Origin: Pezizomycotina sp. ARF18
Taxonomy: Eukaryota; Ascomycota
Reading direction: 5' to 3'
Assembly: GCA_002224055.1 (NCBI GenBank)
Contig: AZLU01000103.1
Location: 98,243 to 139,939, forward strand
DNA length: 41,697 nucleotides
Part shown: positions 24,401-35,296 of the stretch, in pieces
Numbering within the stretch: position 1 is the stretch's first letter
How the letters are laid out: each line of letters begins with the position of its first letter
Made by a program: the position numbers and the translations under genes
Notes under the pieces: model-generated
The model's database searches: none
What the model was told of the DNA's origin: nothing
What the model saw: only the letters and a program-made list of their open reading frames with translations

Positions 24401-25629
24401 ATTCGCACCGCACGGTTCACCCTGCGCGTTAAACTGGATCTCCAGGTACTTCCCGTGACGGGAGGAGTTGTTGTTTCGAAGCGTTTTCGCGCAACCGAAG
24501 GATTCCAGGAGAGGATTGGTCGCCAGTACCATGTCTTTGATTTCCTGGATAGATGTGCTGGTAGAGCCCGATACGTTTGCAATGTACTGCATTATACGTT
24601 TAGCAGCTTCGGTCTTCCCAGCGCCCGACTCGCCACTATATCAAAGAAAGACTGGTTAACAAGGCTGACAACGATAGAACAGACATTAACGATGCTAGAA
24701 GTAATGACCAATTACCTGATAATTATACATTGGCTATCTTTATAAGCTTTCATGTTATAGTAAGAGGCTTCCGCAATAGCGAAACGTGAGGCGGCATCTA
24801 CAAAGGAAACGATGGGTTAGTATATAAGGAAAGGCGAAGAGCGGAAGCTTCAAAGTTGATGGGGAGAAGAGGGAAAAGAAGGAACAAATCCTACTCCAAA
24901 CGATTCTTTCCTTGATAGGATTGCAAAACCTCTTCCGTATAAATTCCCACTAGAATCGGATTTTCCCTCACAATTAGCACCAAACAAGCAATATTTTAGA
25001 TACTGGAATAAATAGACCCGGTCGAGTTCGAAAGAAGGAAGCGAAGGGATCGTACAGTCGCGGAAGGGATTGACAGAGATAAGCACATGGCCGATGTAGG
25101 TCTGCAGACAAAATGGTCAACCTCATCAGTATACTAATTCGAAGCTTGGTCTAGTTCCATGAAGCTCTTAAAGCTTGGTAAACGCAATAATGATTGCCAC
25201 TATGGAAAAGAGAGTCCGTGGTGCGTATAAGCTTCGCGTTAGGGCAGACTACTGACATATATTTCGGCATTTTCGAATCGCTTCTTTAAGTTTTCGTTTA
25301 TGGCTTCGTTCGATATTTTGCTGATGAGGGTCAAGTCGCTGACGCCGACCTCCTTCTTTCTCGAAACCTCATAGGCGGCCTTTTGTATGTTGGGTTTCCC
25401 GCCTCCGCCGGTCGTTTTCGCGGTCGCGGTTGGCTCCTTATTCTTGCTACGGCCGGCACGCTTTGTTACAGCCTGTTAATTTTTGCCGAAAGGGTTCTGC
25501 AGTTAGCCTGTGATCCGAGTAGCTCTCCTGAAGCTCGTTCTGGAGCTCGCTCTGAAGCTGTTGGTCCGTAGCTATATAGCTAAGCAGCGTGCTGTTCGGG
25601 AGTTAATAAGGAGAAACTAATCTTACCAT
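21042..25629 (-). CDS. myoA/myo1-like: Class I (unconventional) myosin, frameshifted
   Basis: This actin-based motor of cortical patches acts in endocytosis and polarised growth with Arp2/3. The start is ATG at 25629-25627, followed at once by intron 1 (25473-25626); exon 2 continues [11 protein letters not shown]. Further introns are 25102-25256, 24950-25055, 24798-24894, 24636-24715, two short ones near 24260 and 23910, and 21407-21518. Motor landmarks are [27 protein letters not shown], the P-loop GESGAGKT (24611-24634), switch-[13 protein letters not shown], and a TEDS-site serine in RRGSVYEVP (about 23821-23840). [13 protein letters not shown] and SYIRTIKPN follow. Two IQ motifs ([27 protein letters not shown]; about 22660-22745) come next, then a TH1 tail (about 22090-22560), a proline-rich stretch, SH3 ([19 protein letters not shown], about 21530-21625, continuing after the last intron with a WL/QGW core), a PPPPP region and LAGGLAAAL. 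The tail is acidic (HEKDDDDE) and probably ends in W-stop if one G is restored near 21044. Frameshifts are frequent, and about 18 motor residues are missing near 24120. The normal length is about 1,200 residues. Confidence 0.93.
21407..21518 (-). other. Intron splitting the myosin SH3 domain, with a 29-nt poly(T)
   Basis: The donor GTAAGG follows ...IQKEA-N codons and the acceptor TTTAG precedes the G-W-W core of SH3. Inside the intron the gene strand carries 29 T in a row (A at 21420-21448 on the plus strand) just upstream of the acceptor, in place of an ordinary polypyrimidine tract. Confidence 0.75.
25473..25626 (-). other. Intron 1 of myosin, directly after the start codon
   Basis: ATG|GTAAGATT...TTAACAG|GCTGTAACAAAG gives [11 protein letters not shown]. 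The first coding exon therefore carries only the three bases of the initiator codon; any 5' untranslated part of that exon lies beyond 25629. The conserved fungal myosin N-terminus after the acceptor supports this splice. Confidence 0.75.
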
Positions 25630-27319
25630 GATTGGAGAAACAGGACAATCCTCTCGGCCCCCAACGAATAGGTTCTTATCTTACAGGTAAGCACCCCAGT
25701 GGAACCCCGGTGCTACGATGTTGCTTGTTAGCAGTTCAAGAAAGCGAAACGCGCGGGTTCCGTTTGATCGTGGACCGAGATTTCGCCCTAAATAATGCTC
25801 GTTCGAGGTTTGTTTTTTCGTGAGATTGAAGATGGAGAAATGGTTTTGGGGTGTCTGAGTGAGCGAGCGGAGGGATCCGTCGGTTATGCTGCGGTTGAGG
25901 TATTTCTATTTAGGAGGTTCAGGTGACAAAAAAAAGAAAGCTGCCAAAATAAGGGTTCCAGAGCCCTGTGTCTTGTGAGAGTTACTTCAAAGAAAAAGCA
26001 CACGAGCTCAAAAAAAAAAAGACGTCTTGCAAAAAGAGAAACTGAAAGGCGATAACTGAATTATCCTCGGTACTTTCAATTACTGAAGCTATATATATTG
26101 TGTCCTTTTTTACGTCTTTACAGGTTTATGAGGTTGGGAAGGGGGAGGTGAGAAGGTAAGGAATATGTAAGGTAAGACCAATTGAAAGCGGTTAAAACCA
26201 CCAATAGAAAAAAAAAAAAAAAAAAAAGGAAAGAAAGAAGGAAAACCGTTACAATAAGATAGCAAATGATTAAAGAGCTTTTACGTCCCTTTCCTATATA
26301 GATATATATATACTTTAATATAGATTCAACAAAGTAACGTTCTTTTGTTTCTCTATTTATTTCTTTTATTCGCCATCAAAAAGTGGTGCCTAGGTGTTTT
26401 AAGAGAGAAAAAAAAATGGCTTCAAACCCCCCGTTTAACCCGCCCTACTCCGCCACGACACGACAGCTGCTTCGTCACCAGTCTCGACCGAAGCTTGCGG
26501 ATTTTTTTTTTTTTTGGGAGGGGCTGTCGGGAAGCATTATTCTCTACGAAATTCTGGTGCCTGAATATAGAAGCTTGTATCTGATACATTACACGTGGCG
26601 CTCTTTGAGTGTGCTTATCAAGTAGCGTGTACCCGAGTTCTTCCCTTTTCTGTTTTTTTTTTTTCTTTTAATTGTCGCTATTCTCATTATCCGATGGTTC
26701 CGAGAAGAACAAAAGGCTTAAGCTTGCAGAAAAAAGCTGCCTATCACATTTAAATAGTTGCCTTTCTAGAATTATTTGTAGAGGATAACGTGCTATGTAT
26801 GATGCGGTCCGTACCGAATTTCTGCGAAGAAGAGACGGTCGGCGGCTATAATGCTCTAGTTACTCGTTGTATAAGGGATCGATGGATTTTAGCCTTCGAA
26901 GCGGCGTTTTGTACTTTCATGGTGATATATGAGTATGTGCCTTGGGATTTTTTCAAAATATACATTGGTAAATACACGAGGGCTTTCTCAAATCATTTCC
27001 TGCTTTCGTTCCTTGACGTCTTGGGTTAATATGCCGTCAAGGCATCTATGGATAAGAAAAAGCAGGCAATAAAAGAAGAAAGAAAAGGAGGGCAATTCGT
27101 GGCGGGTTTTGTTGACTATACTGCCTTTGGATTTTACAAATAATAAACAGATGCACAAACAATTATAGACAGTAGAAAACATCTATTTTTTATTTTATTT
27201 TTTTTTCTTCGCGGACAGGACATCTCAAGCCCGCAAACCTTCCTTTGCTCGCGGTCGGAATATACACCCGCCCTGTAGTATAGAGAACTTAAATAAAGTA
27301 TCAAACAGACAATTCGCAT
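25630..27319. other. Spacer between myosin and ATP synthase gamma
   Basis: 25630-25900 is the likely 5' leader and promoter of myosin; it is fairly GC-balanced and has no clear TATA box. The rest is AT-rich with a poly(A) run at about 26208-26227. Two open frames (26345-26625 in overlapping frames, and 26790-27029, 79 codons) show no family resemblance. 27030-27319 is probably the 3' untranslated region of the ATP synthase gamma gene. Confidence 0.45.
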
Positions 27320-28544
27320 CTATGCATCTTCCGAAGCGGCGGCACCGGTGATAATTTCGACCAGCTCTCCGGTAATGACTGCTTGTCTAGTTCGGTTGAA
27401 CAGAATCTGGAATTTGTTGATCATCTCGGACGCATTCTTCGAGGCGTTGTCCATGGCGTTGCGGCGAGCCGATTGTTCGCAGGCGTGACCTTCAGCGAGG
27501 GCCTAGGGAAATCAATTAATTAACGTTAGCGCTGTAATAAATTAATATCAACGTTGGATTGTCGTTTCGTACCCAATAGATAGAATTCGCAAGAGCGTAT
27601 TCCCTTAGATTCGGGAGCTGCTCATCATCGATTTCAAATGCGGCGAAGTTTGCTGGAATGTTTAGATAAAAAATTTTTTTAGCAAATGTTGGTATATAAA
27701 ATATAATTGAATAATTCTGTAGGAGGATAATTGAGCCAAAGGGTTTGTTTTATGGATCCGTACGTGAGTTCTTGAAGGCATCATCGGAGAAAGTATTGAT
27801 CGTCTTTTGGTCGTAGCTCACGGGTGAGACGTAAGCATTGTAAAGGACCTCGATACTGTCGTATTCCTTCCCTAGCTGGAAGATCTGGTCGGCGATAGTC
27901 TGTGCCTCTGTAAAAGTCGGAATGTCCTTGCCCACGTTACCGAAGCTCATGACGATGTTCTTTCCATACGACCTCTGCAGCTGGGACTGCACTTCTCGCC
28001 GAGGATGACGAGATCGACGTTCGGGTTCTCTTCGACCTTCTTCCTCGTGGCCTTAGTAAGGCAGAATGGATACCACCGCAAAGACCTTTATCCGACGACG
28101 CAACAACGAGGAGGGTCTTGGATCTGAAGGGCGGCGGTCTCAGCGTTCTCGAAGACGGTGTTGGACGTCGTACCGTAGACCCGGGACTCGGACATGGCCT
28201 TCATGGCCCTTGTCAGCTTCGTCGAGGCGACGATCTTCATCGTGTTGGTGATCTTTCGATGTTCTTGATTGACTTGAGGCGGCTTCAATTTCACGGAGGG
28301 TGGCATAATTGGCGGACTGGTGCTGGAGGAGCGGGAGAGCAGACGGCCTGCATGATTGAAAGTTAATTGAGAGTGAACCAAGAACATTTCTCCTTCAATC
28401 CCAACAGACCTATTGTCTTCCCGCCCCCCGGGGGGGGGGTCCTCATTATGCTTGTACTGCAAATTTATCAATTGGCGGCTAAACTTACCTGGCTAAGGCC
28501 ATCGACGCCCTTCTGAGAGCGGGACGGGCAGCGCTTGTAATCAT
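27320..28544 (-). CDS. ATP3: Mitochondrial ATP synthase subunit gamma (frameshifted)
   Basis: This is the central rotor stalk of F1-ATPase, coupling proton flow through Fo to catalysis in the alpha/beta ring at the matrix face of the inner membrane. The start is ATG at 28544-28542. Exon 1 (28489-28544) encodes a basic presequence ([19 protein letters not shown]), and after intron 1 (28348-28488) comes [13 protein letters not shown], the usual mature start. Conserved parts are [15 protein letters not shown], the SSDKGLCGG loop (in another frame near 28110-28060), [14 protein letters not shown], and the C-terminal helix [24 protein letters not shown] followed by [22 protein letters not shown]. 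It ends ASEDA-stop (27320). Introns 2 and 3 are 27653-27763 and 27503-27572. Single-base losses occur near 28280, 28265, 28120, 28050 and 27995. The expected chain is about 300 residues, as in other fungi. The other neighbours are not ATP synthase genes. Confidence 0.95.
28424..28439. repeat. C6G10 run inside intron 1 of ATP synthase gamma
   Basis: Six C are followed directly by ten G on the plus strand, a self-complementary block that stands out against the A/T homopolymers of the rest of the window. It lies wholly inside the first intron. Confidence 0.85.
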
Positions 28545-28624
28545 GGCGGTAGTGTGGGGTGGCGAGTGTAGCTCAGAGGAGGGTCGGAGGGGAAGCAATG
28601 TGGTTGAGAATTACGTTAGCGAGA

Positions 28625-28630
28625 TATATA
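28625..28630 (-). promoter_or_regulatory. Possible TATA element of ATP synthase gamma
   Basis: TATATA on the minus strand lies about 80 bases before the ATG at 28544, next to a poly(A) run on the same strand (plus-strand T at about 28631-28651). Position and sequence fit a core promoter but are weak evidence in AT-rich DNA. Confidence 0.3.
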
Positions 28631-28651
28631 TTTTTTTTTTTTTTTTTTTTT

Positions 28652-30480
28652 GGCGATTTTGATTTCGGGAAAAGTAGTAATCAAAAAAAACCTGTGGTGA
28701 GGAGGTTACCTAATTGGACCGTTTTCTACAGGTCAATTCTTCTTTTTGCACGCCAACTTTTTTTACCACCCAAAAAGATAAAAATTGATCATACCTAGCA
28801 AAATTATATATATCGAATTAATTTTTGATTTTTGCTGCAAGTTTTACCGAACAGCCGATTCTCCGATTCTCGGGAGGAGACGTGCACACGATTTAAACAA
28901 ATTATCAATCTCAAAATACGATATTTTATCTAGATGAAATCTGCTACCTAGGTGGTTCTCCGTCTTCTTTATTGGCTTTCTAATTAATATATTGCAGATG
29001 CAACCGTGATGCAGCTTTGGCAATTTGAAAACTCAAGGCTCTCCTTATGACGGAAACGTTTTTTAGTCTACGTGTTTGATGGATGCCTGGCACCAATGAC
29101 GACGAAGCTTGGTCCTTCTTCCCTTTCCAAATGCCTATACAAACAACCACGCCTTGATTACCTTGGAGGTTAATAACGAGAGTGTCATTATTCAACAGTT
29201 AGGGAAAGAAAGATACGAGCAATCTCCCTAAGAAACAAAAAAAAAAAAAAAAAAGGTATCGGAAACTCGAAACTCGAAACCAGACAGGCTTTCAATAGGA
29301 CATTTGCGCAAAACGAAAGAGGCTGATATCGCCAATGATGCATGTAATAAAAGCAATATTTCATCCTACTCCATACTCTCCCTTTGTCGCATTTATAATT
29401 TATATATTTCTGTCATCCCCGCTTTCAGAAAGCTTTTGAATTGGAAACATGGAGTGATAAGAAAGAGCATGTGTTATTACTCTTTAGGAAGTACAGGGTC
29501 CCTGGAATCTAGATTGAATTCTATAGCTATCGGCGTATGCCTGCCCGTATGACACGCGTGCTGGTATATACTTTCTTTTTTTTTTCTGCGCCTGAGTATA
29601 AGGCTGGCGTCCCCGGCAAAAAAAAAAACAAACCTGTTCAAAGAAGTGGTAGGATTAAAATCGGTATATTTTATATATATATATCATTTGCATTATATTT
29701 ATTTCTGCATTATGAGCTCGTTTGTTCATCGGAAAACGCGATTTAAGGGCCGTTCTTTTCTTACGCTTGGAGATTTTCTTCGTTATTATGGCGTTATATG
29801 TTCCACCTAACAATAATTATTTACTACACCTGTTTAATCTGTCCACGCACGCACGCACGCACCCTTTTTCTTCTCTCGCCTATCCGTACCTTACTTTTGG
29901 CGTTGGCTCAAAGGGGAATGAATAGAAAAGAAGGAAAAACGAAGAGAAAAGAAATGACCACATCATCCCAAACTCTTCTTGGCCCCGTCTTTGACTCGAA
30001 TTCCCTTCAAACTCTTAGAACCTGGTCCCAATACACTCTTTCTCTTTCAAAGTATGGTATCAGAATGAGGAGAGTTTATCGAGCTGTAATCTTTTGGGCC
30101 ACATCGATTTGAATACGATGATGGCGATGGTGATGATTGATGCTGTTAAAAAATATTACCTAGTATAATAAATAAAGATACCCTGGGTTGGAACTAGTAG
30201 GTAAAATAACCTGCGGATCGAGAATTATTATTCGGGATCGTGACTTTATCCCCGTTGTTTTTTTTTTTTTAGATATTATTTTTTTGCTATGGGGGGTTTC
30301 TCTAAAATCCAATTGGGCTAGATTTGGACGTACCGGCAGGAGAAGTGTCGTTGTCCGTGTTTTAAACCTTTTTTTTTTTTTTTCGACACTCTCGTATTTC
30401 TCGCGTCAAGGAAAATTTTAAGGCTTAGAGAGAGAGAGAGCAGGGGTTATGTTATAACGTATAAGAGAGAAGAATAAGAG
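28652..30480. other. Divergent spacer, no recognisable gene
   Basis: This is AT-rich sequence between the divergently transcribed ATP synthase gamma and topoisomerase I genes. A 71-codon minus-strand frame (28980-29195) has a more protein-like composition than its surroundings but matches nothing I know. A CGCA tetranucleotide run sits at about 29848-29863 and poly(A) at about 29237-29254. Confidence 0.45.
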
Positions 30481-30484
30481 AGAG

Positions 30485-30768
30485 AGTTTAACTTAGAAAT
30501 TATTTATTTATTTTTTATTTTTTTTTTTATTTATTTATTTAATTTTCAATTTTCAATTTTCATTTTTTTTTTTTTTTTTTCCTTTTTCCAAATTCTATTT
30601 TTTTTTTCTTTTCTTTCTTTCTTTTTTCTCTCTCCCTTCCAACTCTCTTTTTTCTTTTATATTATTTTTTACTCTCCAAGTCTCACGCCTTTTTTTTTTT
30701 TCCTCTTCTCTTCTTTAAAAATCTGTTCTCTTTTTTTTTTTCCCTCCAAGGTAACATACATATAAAAG
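30485..30768 (+). promoter_or_regulatory. Pyrimidine-rich block and TATA box, putative TOP1 promoter
   Basis: From about 30485 to 30745 the plus strand is almost purely T and C. It is followed by TATAAAAG at 30761-30768. CT-rich blocks just before the start site are common in fungal promoters of well-expressed genes. If transcription begins 25-60 bases downstream, the TOP1 leader would be about 700-770 bases, and it may contain an untranslated intron. Confidence 0.4.
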
Positions 30769-31558
30769 TCCCCCTAATAAAAAAAAACACTACAAACAAC
30801 ACACGGGTAAACAATACACGCCACCCCTTTCTAAGGTCTATCTCTCATTTCATCCATCATCCTCGTAGGTTTCTCCATCTCTATTCATTACTTGCTTGTT
30901 TGTATTTCATAACTCTGCGGATTCTTTTTCTTCGCCGAAGAATTATCTCATCCTTGCTTCCGCTATTCTTTCTTCCTTTTCTTCCTCTTCCCCTTTGCTA
31001 CGCCAGTATTTCCATACCACACAAAACCGAGGCAAATTACCAACCCCTTCTCTCTTCTTTGGAACCTGCGCATCCTTTCATACTCGGTTTCATTCGTTCT
31101 CTTTGTCTCTAGTCGCCTTCTTTCGAATTTGGTTGTGCAGGAAAAACGTCCTAACCTTTTTTTTTTTTTTTTTTTTTTCAAACAGTAGGTACAGGTTTTA
31201 AGAGTATTTTCAACCACATCATTTATTCTCATTGCAAAAAGATCGCTTCCGAACCTTTAGGCGTTTTGTCGAGAAGGCACAAGTAATTACCTGTGGCTTT
31301 ACGTGGGGGGTTTGTTGCTAGGGGCTTCTCCTCGCGCGATCGGGTCTTTTACCGTCTAAATACTCGTGTCCGTTTAAAGGCAAGAAGGCGTCGTCGGGTT
31401 CTCTGTTGATTTGTGGCAATCACCGCCACCTCTCGCACGATAGACCATTGCAACAATCCCCTCAACAACAAGAACAACAAGACCAGCGGCAGCAACGCTA
31501 CCAACAACCTCAACCAAATTTACCCGGCCCATCTTTGAAAAGCTTCGAGTGGACCAAA

Positions 31559-31987
31559 ATGTCTTCCTCGGACGAAGATGATATCCCTCTCGCTGCTCGG
31601 AGGAGAACCTCCCTCAATGGTAGGTATTATCCAAAAAAAAAAAAAAAAAAAATACTCGAAATTTCAAAGTATCAAAGTTAATCACCAATCCTAGGCCGTA
31701 TTTTGCCGTCGAAAGTCTCATCTGCCCTCGACCGTAAGTTGGATGCGCAGCGCATGGATGTGGACAAAGAGCACGCTCCCGGGATAGCAATGGATATTTC
31801 TGCTTCTGAACTCGCCAAGGTCACCTCAAGTGCAAAACGTAAAGCAGCTAGGAAGCCGGCGATCGTGGACGAGAGTTCATCAGATAGTGACGAGGCTTTG
31901 GTAAGTTTTTTTTTTTTTTGTTCTGGTGTGGCTTTGTCATTGCTGTGTCACAGCTCTCAGGTTGACGTGTTAATTCCGGTTTTTTTT

Positions 31988-32028
<41 letters not shown>

Positions 32029-34781
32029 CGTTGATTGGATGTTAACGTGTTTCCATTTTTTTTCTTGTAGGCAAAAAGAAGAAAAACCATCCACGGTAAG
32101 GCGTCGGTGGTCAAACTGCTTCGAAAACCAAGACGGTAGTGAAGGATGAGTCGGATTCCGATGTTCCATTGCACGCCAAACTCGCTGCCGAGAAGAAAAG
32201 ATCGAGAAAAAGGCTGAGAAACAGGCTCCAAAGGAGCGAAGTGCTGCCGCCGCCGCCGCCAAGCGAAAACCTAAGAAGGAAGAAGTATCAGAAGACGAGA
32301 GTGATGTTCCTCTTGCAAAGAAGCGGAAACCAGCTGCTGCTGCGTCAGCCAAATCTACCCCGCAAAAGCGACTCCTGCAAAGGCATCTGCTAAGAAAGCC
32401 GTCAACGGTATCAAGAAGGAAGACGTTTCGCCGAAGAAAGAGGTCAAAAGGGAAATAAAGAAAGAGAGTGCTTCAAAGAAGAAAGTGAAAAAGGAAGAAT
32501 CCGAGGCGCCGGAAGAGGAGGAAGAGACAGAAGAATTCAAATGGTGGGAGCAGGAGCATGGAGATGGGACCCAAAAATGGTCCACTCTGGAGCACAACGG
32601 TGTCCTGTTCCCGCCTGAGTACGAGCCTCTTCCATCAAACGTCAAGATGAATACGATGGTACCGATTTCGATGAAACCTGCGGCCGAGGAAGTCGCGGGG
32701 TTCATGGCAGCCTTGCTTGGAGCACAGCAAGCCGAGGATGACAAGTTCAAGGAAAATTTCTTCAAAGATTGGACCGAAATCCTCAAGGAAACTGGCGGCG
32801 CAACCGGCCCGACGGAAAGGTGAATGACCTCTTTTTGCTATGTGGTTTTGTGGAAATGGAACTTACTGACCTGGTCTTACTCATCATACAGAAAGTTGCT
32901 GTCAAAAGTTATGCCAAGTGCGACTTTACTCCAATGTACGAGCATTTCGAGGCTTTGAAAGAAGCCAAGAAAGCCTTGACCTCCGCCGAAAAGAAGGCAA
33001 TCAAGGCCGAAAAGGACAAAGCTGAAGAGAAGTACACGTTTTGTATGTGGGATGGCCGGAAGGAGAAAGTTGGCAACTTCCGTATCGAACCTCCCGGTCT
33101 CTTTCGTGGCCGTGGCGAACATCCAAAGCGTGGTATGCTGAAGCGGAGAGTGGAACCCGAACAAGTGACTATCAACATTGGCAAGGGTGCGACCGTTCCG
33201 GTTCCGCCAAGGGACACAAATGGGGTGAAGTCAAGCATGACAACACGGTCACTTGGCTTGCCATGTGGAAAGAAAATATCAACGGGAATCTCAAATACGT
33301 CATGCTTGCTGCGAACAGTTCGTTGAAGGGCATGAGTGACTTCAAGAAGTTTGAAAAGGCTAGAGAGTTGAAGGTAAACGGGTGTAAAGCAAATTCCCTG
33401 TGCTCGTATAAAAACTGGCTTCTGACATCTTCCTCCTTGAACAGCAACATATCGACAAGATCCGCAAGGATTATACTCGAGAACTCAAAGATGAATCCAT
33501 GCAAGTCCGCCAGCGCGCCACTGCTATGTATCTCATAGACAAATTCGCTCTCAGAGCTGGAAATGAAAAGGACAGCGATGAAGAAGCCGACACGGTCGGC
33601 TGCTGCAGCTTACGTTTTGAGCACGTCACTCTTGAGCTTCCAATGTTGTCATTTTCGACTTCCTAGGTAAAGACAGTATTCGGTTCTTTAACAGATGCCC
33701 TGTTGAACACCAAGTTTTCAAGAATCTCAAGATTTTCAAGAAATCCAAAGGGCCCCGGAGACATGATTTTCGATAGACTTACGGTACGTTGCTCTGATAT
33801 TTCTATTCTCAAATATCATTCTGACTCCCTATTTCCCTTGCCAATCTACAGCCCAGTACCCTCAACAAACATCTCCAAAGCTATATGCCGGACTCAGCGC
33901 CAAAGTCTTCCGTACCTATAACGCCTCTTGGACCATGCAGGAGCAACTCGATAAGATGGAGAATTCAGGTACCATTCCGGAAAAGCTGGTTAAATTCAAC
34001 GAAGCCAACCGCATGGTTGCCATCCTTTGTAACCATCAACGTTCCGTCGGCAAGACACATGGCCAGCAAATGGAGAAGATGGACTACGAGATCAAGGCTA
34101 TGCGCTACGCAAAGCTCCGCCTCAAGCGAATGATTCTCGACCTAGACCCCAAGCAGAAGAAGAAGCGGCCGGAATTTTTCAAGCCCGATGAAGAAATTGA
34201 TGATGAAGAGTGGATCAAGAGTCATCAAGAGTGGCTCATCGAGCAAGAAAAGCTAAAGATAGAGAAGAAGTTCACTAAAGAGAACGAAGCCCTCGAGAGT
34301 GAAGGCAAGAAGCCGTTGAAGAAATCTGAGCTAGATGAACGGCTCAAGGTTCTAAAGGATATGAAGAAAGAGTTCGAGAAGGAGAACAAGACTGGCAAGG
34401 TCCCAGCCGCCGGCAAGTCTCCCAGTATTGAGAAATATGAGGAGCAGATCGCAAAGCTGGACGCCAGAATATCTACCAAACTTATTGCCATGAAGGTTCG
34501 TATCCCTAATAATTACCAGCTAATGCTTATTTTTATTTATTTATTTAATAATTTTTTTCCCTTCTTCGAATATATACTAATAAAATATCTTTTCGAAATA
34601 GGACAAGGACGATAACAAGGAAGTTGCCCTCGGAACATCGAAAATCAACTACATTGACCCCCGACTGCTCTCCATGTTCTGCAAAAAATTCGAGGTTCCG
34701 GTTGAGAAGATCTTTTCTAAGACCCTGCGGGAGAAGTTCAAGTGGGCCATCGAAAGCGCAGACGACGACTGGAAATTCTAG
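31559..34781 (+). CDS. TOP1: DNA topoisomerase I, type IB (frameshifted)
   Basis: This nuclear enzyme relaxes supercoils by single-strand nicking through a 3'-phosphotyrosine. The start [16 protein letters not shown] is at 31559; an in-frame ATG 51 codons upstream (31406) would add a Gln-rich leader. Exons are 31559-31619, 31695-31900, 32071-32819, 32892-33373, 33445-33783, 33852-34495 and 34602-34781. A charged Lys/Glu/Ala-rich N-terminus is followed by FKWWEQE...[16 protein letters not shown] (core subdomain I), [20 protein letters not shown], and the catalytic residues. These are Arg in LRAGNEK, Lys in [11 protein letters not shown], Arg in VFRTYNAS and His in CNHQRS. A linker coiled-coil (about 34140-34490) precedes the C-terminal domain with [11 protein letters not shown], where the active-site Tyr codon is at 34650-34652. 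It ends DDDWKF-stop. One-base shifts occur near 32105, 32195, 32360, 32805, 33212, 33640 and 33755. All five key residues survive, so this reads as a functional gene with sequence errors. Confidence 0.96.
31901..32070 (+). other. TOP1 intron 2 with a 35-nt poly(A)
   Basis: The donor GTAAGT follows ...SDSDEAL and the acceptor TTGTAG precedes AKRRK. The intron carries a T run near its donor and 35 consecutive A at 31992-32026. It is about 170 bp, longer than the other TOP1 introns (about 70-106 bp), and the homopolymers account for part of the difference. Confidence 0.85.
34496..34601 (+). other. TOP1 last intron with a TACTAAT branch site
   Basis: The donor is AAG|GTTCGT and the acceptor ATAG|GACAAG. 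A perfect TACTAAT branch-point consensus sits at about 34575-34581, some 20 bases before the acceptor. The intron separates the linker from the domain that carries the catalytic tyrosine. Confidence 0.8.
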
Positions 34782-35260
34782 TTTATCATTTCTTTGTCTT
34801 ATCTTATTTTCCACAATCTCGATACTCATTGACTTGGTATGTCGAACGTCACTCATCGCTTGCACGGACCACGGCAAAACAAAAAAAAAAAAAAAAAACT
34901 TAAGCAAAGCGATTTTCAATATTCGTGCGTTGGTGACAACCCGCTGAGGTAAAGATCGGTAGTCCTTTTTTCTCAATGGAGAAGTGAGTTTGGAGAAGGA
35001 TCGCATGATCAATGGCGCACCACGGCTTAGAAAATTTTCTTTTCTTTCACTTTCTACTTTTCCTTATTACTTTGTTTTCCTATCTTTTCGCTTTTCTTTT
35101 TTTTTTTTTTTTTTTTTTCTTCCCTTTCTCTCTCTGCTTCTTCCCTTTAGCCTTCTTGTTTGCATTATCAATCATCCCGTTCTCGGCTGTTTATTAGTGT
35201 TCTTACTACTTCACAAATCAATAATAAAAAATAACATTAAAACTACGCAATCAGAATATA

Positions 35261-35296
<36 letters not shown>

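Noticed and set aside
28566-28620. tRNA-like A-box (TAGCTCAGAGG) before ATP synthase gamma
   Set aside because: No matching B-box or acceptor stem; it lies in the leader of the gamma gene.
6807-34781. Annotating the aldolase, myosin, ATP synthase gamma and TOP1 as pseudogenes
   Set aside because: Catalytic residues, splice sites and motifs are kept on both sides of each frameshift, and the same error style affects all genes; sequence error is more likely.
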